Assembly: GCA_023391315.1 (NCBI GenBank)
Contig: JAEWBD010000109.1
Location: forward strand, 1-5,084
Reading direction: 5' to 3'
Length of the DNA: 5,084 nt
Source of the DNA: Bacteroidota bacterium
GTDB lineage: Bacteria; Bacteroidota; Bacteroidia; Chitinophagales; Chitinophagaceae
Shown one piece after another: positions 1-5,084 of this stretch (positions are counted from its first letter, which is position 1; every line of letters begins with the position of its first letter). A model generated the notes under the pieces. That model was not told where the DNA came from. It did not search any database and saw nothing but the letters and a program-made list of their open reading frames with translations. Both the position numbers and the translations under genes were made by a program.

Positions 1-960
1 GGCATACCCTCTTCTTTCAGATTCAATTTCATACGTGCCTTCTTTAAAATTATCACCGGCAACGGGCCAGCCGTTTTTCCATAGCAGGGGACGGATACCC
101 AATACGCTATAACCGCTTTGGTCCAAATCTGCTTCGTAATGGCACGACATTTTTTCAATCCCGTCGCTAAGTACCATACGGCCAAAATGCCCAGGCCCGA
201 TAAGCCTTTCACTGGCTGCCAGCACCATTTTACCGCCGCCTTTCAGCATATCCCTTCCTATATTGTCAAGATAAGGGCCGGTTACTTTTTTGGAACGGCC
301 AACCACTATATTATAGGTGGAGTTAGCGCCATCGCAGCAGGTGCCATGTGTGCCCAGCAGGTAGTACCAGCCATCGCGGTATATTAAATCGGTGGCTTCA
401 CAGTCAATGGCTATATTAATGGCTTTGTTGCCGGGGATGCGCCCGCCTGTTTTTGGGTCAAGCTCTACCAGGCGGATGAAACCAAAATAAGTACCATACG
501 ATAACCAGAGGCGTCCGGTTGTGGGATCGAGCAGGAGGCCCGGGTCAATGGCGTCATTATCTTCCATGCCATCGGATGAGGCTACCACTACCGCTTCTGA
601 ATATTTAAAATCGGGCGAGTTGGGGTCGAGGGTTTTATTCCACATGGTCAGTATATTTCCGTTATGCCCACCGCCCAGGCCGCCGCCTGTGGCGCCATAG
701 GCTATAAGATAGCGGTCGCCGATCTTCACCACATCGGGTGCAGCACCGCGGCCCGGTCTTACCCCACCGCTGTTCCACGTCCAGCCGTCTTTAGATATTA
801 ACCCGCCGCCGCCTGTGCCAAAGGTGTAATATTTTCCTTCGCATTCCATAATGGTGGAAGGGTCGTGTATAAAAGGTTCGCCTGTTTGCGCCATGGCTGT
901 GGCGGCGAACAGTGCAGATAACAGTAAGGTTGCGGCGGTTATTCCAATTCTATATTTCAT
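1..960 (-). CDS. GH43 family glycoside hydrolase, probable arabinan endo-1,5-alpha-L-arabinanase (3' end beyond window)
   Basis: The frame is open from the ATG at 960 to the window edge (320 codons, no stop), so the C-terminus is missing. Residues 1-24 form a signal peptide (basic start, hydrophobic core, cleavage likely after Ala-Met-Ala), so the enzyme is exported. The GH43 five-bladed propeller hallmarks are in order. His-Asp-Pro-Ser has the expected general base Asp33. Ala-Ile-Asp-Pro-Gly has the pKa-tuning Asp139. Asp-Cys-Glu-Ala has the general acid Glu188. Gly-Pro-Gly-His has His258. A Cys-Cys pair (208-209) followed by STYNIVVGRS and VTGPY is typical of endo-arabinanases, as is the closing Gly-Trp-Pro-Val (297-300). 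The family hydrolyses alpha-1,5-arabinan by inversion. From about residue 306 the chain continues with a Gly-Thr-Tyr-Glu-Ile-Glu-Ser stretch that may begin a further module. The gene lies 127 bases behind another exported-protein gene on the same strand. Family assignment is firm; exact substrate is inferred. A GH43 exo-arabinosidase or xylosidase is less likely. Confidence 0.88.
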   Translation of the reverse strand, partial: MKYRIGITAATLLLSALFAATAMAQTGEPFIHDPSTIMECEGKYYTFGTGGGGLISKDGWTWNSGGVRPGRGAAPDVVKIGDRYLIAYGATGGGLGGGHNGNILTMWNKTLDPNSPDFKYSEAVVVASSDGMEDNDAIDPGLLLDPTTGRLWLSYGTYFGFIRLVELDPKTGGRIPGNKAINIAIDCEATDLIYRDGWYYLLGTHGTCCDGANSTYNIVVGRSKKVTGPYLDNIGRDMLKGGGKMVLAASERLIGPGHFGRMVLSDGIEKMSCHYEADLDQSGYSVLGIRPLLWKNGWPVAGDNFKEGTYEIESERRGYA

Positions 961-1003
961 CAGTAAATAATTTGTTTTGATCGACTTAAAACTGTGTTTA
1001 TAA

Positions 1004-1023
1004 CAGGTGTTTGCAGGTGTTTG
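1004..1023. repeat. Perfect 10-bp tandem repeat upstream of the GH43 gene
   Basis: CAGGTGTTTG occurs twice head to tail without a mismatch. The pair is flanked on both sides by ATAACAG (1000-1006 and 1024-1030, each overlapping or abutting the repeat). A related GTGTTTAT lies just beside it at 994-1001. Read on the minus strand this gives AAACACCTG twice and then AAACACAG, 40-70 bases before the GH43 start. One-turn spacing in a promoter-proximal position would suit an operator for a carbohydrate-responsive regulator. That role is inference; a chance duplication is possible. Confidence 0.5.
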
Positions 1024-1087
1024 ATAACAGCCTGCTCATTTCAAAATAACCCGGTGTATGATTATGGATTATTTTATGGCCGGATGT

Positions 1088-1834
1088 TTAATGGTTTTGC
1101 CCGGCAGTTATTGTGATATTTTTTAACGGCTCGCCTTTTTCATCAAGGAAACGCACACAGAAATCGCTCATGCCGGGGCCATTGATGACTGCGCCGCGGA
1201 TGATATTCTTTCCTTTATTAAGCGTAATACGGGTAGAAACAGCGTCATCCATCACCATGCGCCTGTCGCCGGAAAGTATCACGGCTTCTTTCCCGTTAAG
1301 CCACCACATAGATGCGGAGTTTGAACCTACGGCCATTCTTACATTTTTCATTTCCTGCGGGCAGTTCACCACGGTTACCGCCCAGAAGAGAACACCGTAA
1401 ACAGGTTTGTTTAACCCGTACGCAAAGCGGAACAGTTTTACATTAAAATTTTTGCTGTCCAGTGCATGCCAGGTGAGTTCCTGTGTGCCAACATTTACCT
1501 TGTCGCCATCTTTGGGAAGTAGGGTAAACTGGTTTGGAAAATACAGGGTGTCAAATGCTTTCCTGATGTAGCTGTCTGTAAAAACAGTGTTGGTGCGGTT
1601 GGGTTTACTGATGGGTTCCAGGAGCAGCCAACGCTGGATAAAACCGTCTGCATCGGGCATTTTGCTTTTTGTTGTGGCCGGGGTAAAATAGGCGGCCAGG
1701 CTGCGCGTGGTATCGGTGGTTTTTGCAGTAAGCGCCGTTTTATTTTCCGGTGCCGGGGAAAATGCCTGTAATCCTAATCCTGCTAAACTTATAAGCCCAA
1801 ACGATAGCAGCCATGTTTTGCGTTTAATGTTCAT
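1088..1834 (-). CDS. Exported protein of unknown function with predicted beta-sandwich C-terminal part
   Basis: This encodes 248 residues ending in TAA. The start at 1834 was chosen because it places MNIKRK directly before a hydrophobic core, giving a signal peptide (about 1-24, cleavage likely after Leu-Gln-Ala). An AAGGA lies 7 bases upstream. The frame stays open back to 1963, but that extension would bury the signal peptide. No Cys follows the signal, so it is not a lipoprotein. After a Thr/Ala-rich linker (about 31-60) comes a domain with DGFIQRWLLLEPI (63-75). The end has a MWWLNGKEAV stretch (176-185), SGDRRMVMDD (188-197), then LNKGKNIIRGAVIN (205-218). An Asn-Gly turn followed by Gly-x-Asn-x-Ile is the pattern of galactose-binding-like beta-sandwich modules attached to many carbohydrate-active enzymes. 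From memory, similar stretches occur in Bacteroidota acetylxylan esterase-type proteins, but no catalytic esterase motif (Gly-x-Ser-x-Gly) is visible. It is probably cotranscribed with the downstream GH43 gene; a carbohydrate-binding or accessory role is inference. Confidence 0.8.
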   Translation of the reverse strand: MNIKRKTWLLSFGLISLAGLGLQAFSPAPENKTALTAKTTDTTRSLAAYFTPATTKSKMPDADGFIQRWLLLEPISKPNRTNTVFTDSYIRKAFDTLYFPNQFTLLPKDGDKVNVGTQELTWHALDSKNFNVKLFRFAYGLNKPVYGVLFWAVTVVNCPQEMKNVRMAVGSNSASMWWLNGKEAVILSGDRRMVMDDAVSTRITLNKGKNIIRGAVINGPGMSDFCVRFLDEKGEPLKNITITAGQNH

Positions 1835-1961
1835 AGTGTGATCCTTACTATTTAATGATTGTTTTGTAGCCATTATATATGACATGAATGTTAGCTGGGC
1901 ATGAAGATAGCAGAATATTATTTTGGTTGCATAGCAGCCTGTATGCATCGCGACCAGCAGC

Positions 1962-1982
1962 AAAAAAAATGCGACAAATCGC
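1962..1982 (-). terminator. Weak hairpin plus T8 run on the minus strand (terminator- or attenuator-like)
   Basis: On the minus strand GCGA-TTTG-TCGC forms a 4-bp GC-rich stem with a 4-base loop, followed after one A by eight T residues. The form is that of an intrinsic terminator, but the stem is short. It lies upstream of the minus-strand exported-protein gene and behind no gene reading that way, so it could only act as a leader attenuator or block stray antisense transcription. It may be chance. Confidence 0.2.
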
Positions 1983-2137
1983 GGTTTCTTAGTAGCTGCG
2001 CATGCGGTTTTGTGGATTTGTGCAGCGACAACCTTCCGCCTTTCTCCTTAAACCCGCTGCCCCTTCTTGTTTTCAACACCCGCATGCCATTTATACAGCA
2101 CCTTATATTTAAGCAGATAATTCTCCCGTAAAGCGTT

Positions 2138-2145
2138 TACTTTTG
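2138..2145 (+). promoter_or_regulatory. Bacteroidota-type -7 promoter element for serC
   Basis: TACTTTTG matches the TAnnTTTG consensus used by the primary sigma factor of Bacteroidota exactly and continues into CACC, a frequent extension in this phylum. It sits 23 bases before the serC ATG, so transcription would start near 2150 with a very short leader. No convincing -33 TTTG is seen at the usual 19-21 base spacing; the nearest is TTTA at 2108-2111, too far away. Confidence 0.7.
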
Positions 2146-2168
2146 CACCTCTTTTTTAAGGTGTACAA

Positions 2169-3104
2169 ATGAAAATGTATAATTTTAATTCAGGCCCGGC
2201 CATATTACCGGCTGAAGTATTGCAGCAGGCCGCCGAAGCGGTTATTGACTTTAATCATATTGGTTTATCTATTTTGGAGATAGGCCATCGTACGGAATGG
2301 TTTGTGAATGTGCTGGAAGAAGCACGTTCGCTGGTGAAGGAACTGATGCACCTGGATGATTCATACGAAGTACTGTATCTGCAGGGCGGCGCTACCATGC
2401 AGTTTATGCAGGTGCCCATGAATTTGCTGGATGAAAAAGCCACGGCTGCTTACTGCGATAATGGCATCTGGGGCGCTAAAGCCATTAAGGAAGCAAAACT
2501 TTTTGGCAATGTGCATATTGCCTGTTCGTCAAAAGACCTGGGGCATACGTATATCCCGCGGGAATTGTCTGTACCGCAGGATTCTGCTTACCTGCATTAT
2601 ACTACCAACAACACGGTGGAAGGCACACAGTGGAATTTTATTCCTGAAGCCAATGTGCCGCTGATAGCAGACATGAGCAGTGATATCTTCAGCCGTGAAA
2701 TGCCTTTTTCAAAATATTCGCTCATCTATGCCGGGGCGCAAAAAAATGCGGGCGCTGCAGGCGCAACCATTGTTGTGGTGAAGAAAGATATTTTAGGAAA
2801 GGTAAGCAGGGCAATACCTTCCATTTTAAATTACAGCAACCATATTGAAGCAAAATCCCTGATGAATACACCATCGGTTTTTGCCGTGTATGTGAGCCTG
2901 CTTACACTGCGCTGGATAAAAAAAGAAGGCGGGCTGGCGGAAATGGAGCGGAGGGCGCAGGAGCGTGCCGATCTTTTTTATAACACATTGGATTCATTAG
3001 ATGCTTTTACAGGCAAGGTAGATAAACGTGACCGGAGCTTAATGAATGCAACCTTCGCCACGCAAAATCCTGAGCATGAAAAACTGTTTCTGGATATATG
3101 CTAA
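2169..3104 (+). CDS. serC: Phosphoserine aminotransferase, cut short by an in-frame TAA (311 of about 356 residues)
   Basis: SerC is a cytosolic PLP enzyme that converts 3-phosphohydroxypyruvate and glutamate to phosphoserine and 2-oxoglutarate, the second step of serine synthesis; in many bacteria it also serves PLP synthesis. Class V aminotransferase hallmarks are clear. They are the NFNSGPAILP start (5-14), Gly-His-Arg-Thr (39-42, His and Arg at the substrate-binding positions), LQGGAT (71-76, cofactor phosphate), TNNTVEGTQW (146-155), ADMSSD with Asp168, and AGAQKN with PLP-binding Lys192. NTPSVFAVY (233-241) follows. The start at 2169 fits the usual N-terminus, and AAGG lies 7 bases upstream. 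The usual family length is about 355-362 residues. Here TAA at 3102-3104 (codon 312) stops translation early, but the rest of the gene continues in the same frame to 3239. The short product would lack the conserved Arg-rich substrate-binding end, so it is expected to be inactive unless the stop is an error or is read through. Confidence 0.93.
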   Translation: MKMYNFNSGPAILPAEVLQQAAEAVIDFNHIGLSILEIGHRTEWFVNVLEEARSLVKELMHLDDSYEVLYLQGGATMQFMQVPMNLLDEKATAAYCDNGIWGAKAIKEAKLFGNVHIACSSKDLGHTYIPRELSVPQDSAYLHYTTNNTVEGTQWNFIPEANVPLIADMSSDIFSREMPFSKYSLIYAGAQKNAGAAGATIVVVKKDILGKVSRAIPSILNYSNHIEAKSLMNTPSVFAVYVSLLTLRWIKKEGGLAEMERRAQERADLFYNTLDSLDAFTGKVDKRDRSLMNATFATQNPEHEKLFLDIC

Positions 3105-3239
3105 AACAATGGCATGGTGGGCGTGATGGGTTACAGAACCGTGGGCGGGCTGCGTGTATCCATGTATAACTCTTTACCGTTAAGCAGCGTACAGGTTTTA
3201 TGCGACCTGATGAAAGATTTTAATGAAAAGCATGGATAA
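3105..3239 (+). pseudogene. serC: In-frame C-terminal remainder of serC after the premature stop
   Basis: The 44 codons after the internal TAA stay in the serC frame and end at a second TAA (3237-3239). The full reading would be 356 residues, normal for SerC. The stretch carries GYRTVGGLRVSMYN followed by LPLSSVQVLCDLM, the conserved C-terminal part of the enzyme; by homology to E. coli SerC its Arg residues contact the phosphate and carboxylate of the substrate. No other disruption is seen. A first-base change to T in a Lys (AAA), Gln (CAA) or Glu codon explains the stop. No start with a ribosome binding site suggests separate translation. Confidence 0.85.
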
Positions 3240-3307
3240 TGCGTTTTTGATTTCAGCTAACCATTGATAAACATTTATAAAATAAAATTGAGGCGATAGT
3301 AAAAGTA
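3240..3307 (+). other. Short AT-rich spacer between serC and the DUF1015 gene
   Basis: These 68 bases are AT-rich and contain no open frame of note, no hairpin with a T-run and no TAnnTTTG promoter match. The spacer therefore supports an operon of serC and the DUF1015 gene. It also shows that no serA gene stands between them. Confidence 0.55.
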
Positions 3308-4540
3308 ATGGCAATTATTAAACCGTTTAAAGCATTAAGACCACAGGCACAATTTGCAAAACAGGTGGCGAGCAAACCTTATGATGTATTAACCAGCGCC
3401 GAAGCAAAGGTGGAAGCACAGGGTAATCCCAATTCGTTCCTGCATATCACAAAAAGTGAAATAGACCTTCCGGAAAGTGTTGACATACACAGTGAACCTG
3501 TTTACGAAAAAGCAAAAGAAAACCTGGAAGCATTTCGCAAACGCGATGTGTTGTTTTCAGAGAACAAGGAATGTTTTTATATCTATCGCCTCGTCATGAA
3601 TGGCAGGAGCCAGGTGGGGCTTGTTGCACTAAGCAGCATTGATGATTATGAAAATAACATCATTAAAAAACATGAATTAACACGGCCCGATAAAGAAAAC
3701 GACCGCATTAATCATATAAAAAAAACAGGCGCACAAACGGGTAATGTATTTCTTGCTTATCCCGCCAATGCTGCATTGGATACTTTAATTGAAAACCTCA
3801 TAAGCAAGAAAAGTTCAGTGTATGATTTTGTAACGGAAGATGGTATCGCACATACTTTATGGATTGTGAGCGAGGACAAAGCAATTAAAGATATACAGGA
3901 AGCTTTTGAGAAAGATATTCCTTTTACTTACATTGCTGATGGCCATCACCGCGCCGCTTCAGCCGCCAAAGTGCGTAAAAGCTTAGGTGATAAAAGAACG
4001 CCGGCCTCTGATTATTTTCTTACCACCTTATTTCCTTCCAGCCAGTTGGAAATAATGGATTATAACCGCGTGGTTAAAACACTGAATGGTTTAAGTAAAG
4101 AAGCATTTCTGCAAAAGCTGGAAACCGATTTTGTGGTGGAAGAAGCCAACTCCGCTTATAAGCCGCAGCAGCCACATACATTTGGTTTGTATATTGCCAA
4201 CAAATGGTATAAGCTTACCTCAAAGGAAGGCAGTTATTCCGAAGACCCGATTGGCGTGCTGGATGTAACCATTCTTCAAAACAATGTGTTGTCGAAATAC
4301 CTTGGCATAGAAGACCAGCGCACCGATGAAAATATTGATTTCATTGGCGGTATACGCGGCCTGAACGAATTGGAAAAAAGGGTAAACAACGGGGAATGTG
4401 TAATGGCGTTCAGCATTTATCCTGTAACCATACAGCAATTGTTTGATATTGCCGACAGCGGCAGCATTATGCCGCCAAAAAGCACCTGGTTTGAACCAAA
4501 GTTGAGGGACGGGCTTGTTACCCATCTTATATATGAATAA
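3308..4540 (+). CDS. DUF1015 family protein, possibly linked to serine/phosphoserine metabolism
   Basis: This encodes 410 residues with no signal peptide or membrane segment, so it is cytosolic. It is recognised as DUF1015 by several features in order. They are KPFKALRP near the start (5-12), SKPYDVLTSAEA (22-33), HELTRPDKENDR (122-133), YIADGHHRAASA (208-219) and a MPPKSTWFEPKLRDGL ending (388-403). The Asp-Gly-His-His-Arg centre (211-215) resembles the active-site motif of the ParB/Srx superfamily, to which free-serine kinases such as archaeal SerK belong. That similarity plus the position 68 bases behind serC suggests a kinase or other enzyme acting on serine or phosphoserine; this is inference, and the function was not recognised with certainty. 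No promoter element of the TAnnTTTG type is seen in the gap, so cotranscription with serC is likely. The start is the first ATG of the frame giving the family's usual N-terminus; a GAGG lies 15-18 bases before it, too far for a strong ribosome binding site. Confidence 0.9.
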   Translation: MAIIKPFKALRPQAQFAKQVASKPYDVLTSAEAKVEAQGNPNSFLHITKSEIDLPESVDIHSEPVYEKAKENLEAFRKRDVLFSENKECFYIYRLVMNGRSQVGLVALSSIDDYENNIIKKHELTRPDKENDRINHIKKTGAQTGNVFLAYPANAALDTLIENLISKKSSVYDFVTEDGIAHTLWIVSEDKAIKDIQEAFEKDIPFTYIADGHHRAASAAKVRKSLGDKRTPASDYFLTTLFPSSQLEIMDYNRVVKTLNGLSKEAFLQKLETDFVVEEANSAYKPQQPHTFGLYIANKWYKLTSKEGSYSEDPIGVLDVTILQNNVLSKYLGIEDQRTDENIDFIGGIRGLNELEKRVNNGECVMAFSIYPVTIQQLFDIADSGSIMPPKSTWFEPKLRDGLVTHLIYE

Positions 4541-4621
4541 ATTTAACGGGTGATTGATGCTAATGGGCATGATATTTTATGAAGAAAGCGTTTTGATTTC
4601 TTTATGATTAAAAGCCGGTAT

Positions 4622-5084
4622 ATGAAAAGAGTTTTTTTATTGATTGTTTTGCTATACACTTCGCAATTATTATATGCGCAGCAAACAGTTGAATCCATCC
4701 GTAAACAAGCTACAGCGGCCGCACAACAACAGGATTTTTCCGGCGCTATACAAATACTCGAAAAGGGCCTTGAGCAATACCCTGATAATATTGAGCTGCT
4801 GAAAGATGAAGCTTATATCGCTTTTATCAGCAGGGATTATCAGCGTTCTATAAAAATAGGCAAATCGCTTACAGGCAGGGATGATGCCGATGTGCAAAGC
4901 TACCAGATACTTGGCCTTGCGTACAAAGCCATAGCAGCTTATAAGGATGCCGATAAAATGTATAAAGCTGCATTGAAAAAATTCCCAAAAAGTGGTGTTT
5001 TATACAGTGAATATGGCGATATGTACACCCAGTATAATAATAAACACGAAGCTATAAACCAGTGGGAGAAGGGCATTGCTGCCG
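4622..5084 (+). CDS. Exported tetratricopeptide-repeat protein (3' end beyond window)
   Basis: The frame is open from the ATG at 4622 to the window edge, 154 codons. Residues 1-19 are a signal peptide (Lys-Arg, then a Leu/Ile/Val core, cleavage likely after Leu-Tyr-Ala), so the protein is exported to the periplasm or surface. From about residue 26 come helical 34-residue TPR-type units. The first has AAQQQDFSGAIQILEKGLEQYPDN; the next ones show QILGLAYKAIAAYKDADKMY with Ala/Leu/Tyr at the usual packing positions, and a third starts around SEYGDMYTQY. TPRs bind peptides or partner proteins, so the repeats alone do not give a function. An in-frame ATG at 4604 would add six residues (MIKSRY) before the signal peptide and cannot be excluded; 4622 gives the more compact signal. 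It follows the DUF1015 gene by 81 bases on the same strand, with no promoter or terminator recognised between them. Confidence 0.82.
   Translation, partial: MKRVFLLIVLLYTSQLLYAQQTVESIRKQATAAAQQQDFSGAIQILEKGLEQYPDNIELLKDEAYIAFISRDYQRSIKIGKSLTGRDDADVQSYQILGLAYKAIAAYKDADKMYKAALKKFPKSGVLYSEYGDMYTQYNNKHEAINQWEKGIAA

Larger units (their letters stand above)
1835..2168. other. Divergent intergenic region between the exported-protein gene and serC
   Basis: These 334 bases separate two divergent genes and must hold both promoters. The serC side has a clear Bacteroidota -7 element (2138-2145). The minus-strand side shows no equally good element: the closest stretch, TATCTTCA on the minus strand near 1902-1909, misses the TTTG core. 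A small palindrome, CGCATGCG (1999-2006), and a hairpin followed by a T-run on the minus strand (1962-1982) are also present. A plus-strand open frame at 1901-2131 has no recognisable protein character and is not called a gene. Confidence 0.6.

Noticed and set aside
118..387. Plus-strand open frame opposite the GH43 gene
   Set aside because: It is a shadow of the GH43 coding strand, which carries all expected family motifs.
169..499. AAGTACCATACG present twice inside the GH43 gene
   Set aside because: The copies are single, about 320 bases apart, and lie within coding sequence in different frames, so coincidence is the simplest explanation.
1835..1963. N-terminal extension of the minus-strand exported protein up to 1963
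   Set aside because: It would place 43 residues before a clear signal peptide, whereas the ATG at 1834 has AAGGA at good spacing and starts the signal peptide directly.
1901..2131. Plus-strand open frame of 76 codons in the divergent intergenic region
   Set aside because: The product has no recognisable domain, has many Cys and runs of low-complexity composition, and overlaps the serC promoter region. There is no ribosome binding site.
3102..3104. Reassigned or recoded stop codon as the cause of the serC interruption
   Set aside because: Two other complete genes in the window end at TAA, and no recoding element such as a selenocysteine-type hairpin (which would need TGA) is seen. Mutation or sequence error is more likely.
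4220..4570. Minus-strand open frame opposite the 3' end of the DUF1015 gene
   Set aside because: It lies opposite strongly conserved DUF1015 sequence and shows no protein features of its own.
4557..4570. Small inverted repeat ATGC/GCAT after the DUF1015 stop
   Set aside because: It has only a 4-bp AT-containing stem and no T-run, too weak to call a terminator.

Overview
The window looks like a chromosomal segment of a Bacteroidota bacterium, probably near the Chitinophagaceae (the rank is an inference). The reasons are a TAnnTTTG-type promoter element directly before serC, weak or absent Shine-Dalgarno sequences before most genes, the character of the SerC and DUF1015 proteins, and a secreted polysaccharide-degrading enzyme next to a secreted accessory protein. 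No RNA gene, CRISPR array, insertion sequence or phage gene was seen.

Left half, minus strand (about 1-1834): two genes for exported proteins read leftwards. The first (1834-1088) encodes a 248-residue protein with a signal peptide and a predicted all-beta C-terminal part of unknown function. The second (960 to beyond base 1) encodes a glycoside hydrolase family 43 enzyme, best matched to arabinan endo-1,5-alpha-L-arabinanases. The catalytic Asp, Asp, Glu and His residues are all visible. The 127-base gap between the genes holds a perfect 10-bp tandem repeat. Together they look like a small plant-polysaccharide utilisation unit.

Middle (1835-2168): a 334-base divergent intergenic region. It carries a clear Bacteroidota -7 element for serC, and a weak hairpin with a T-run on the minus strand.

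Right half, plus strand (2169-5084): serC (phosphoserine aminotransferase), then a DUF1015 family gene, then the start of a secreted TPR-repeat protein that runs off the window. serC is interrupted by one in-frame TAA at codon 312. The remaining 44 codons are intact in the same frame and keep the conserved substrate-binding end of the enzyme. DUF1015 follows serC after 68 bases with no serA gene between them. It carries an Asp-Gly-His-His-Arg motif, which together with the location suggests a link to serine or phosphoserine metabolism.

The most notable observations are the lone nonsense codon in a biosynthetic gene, the serC-DUF1015 pairing, and the tandem operator-like repeat before the GH43 gene. 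I found no clearly new multi-gene system.
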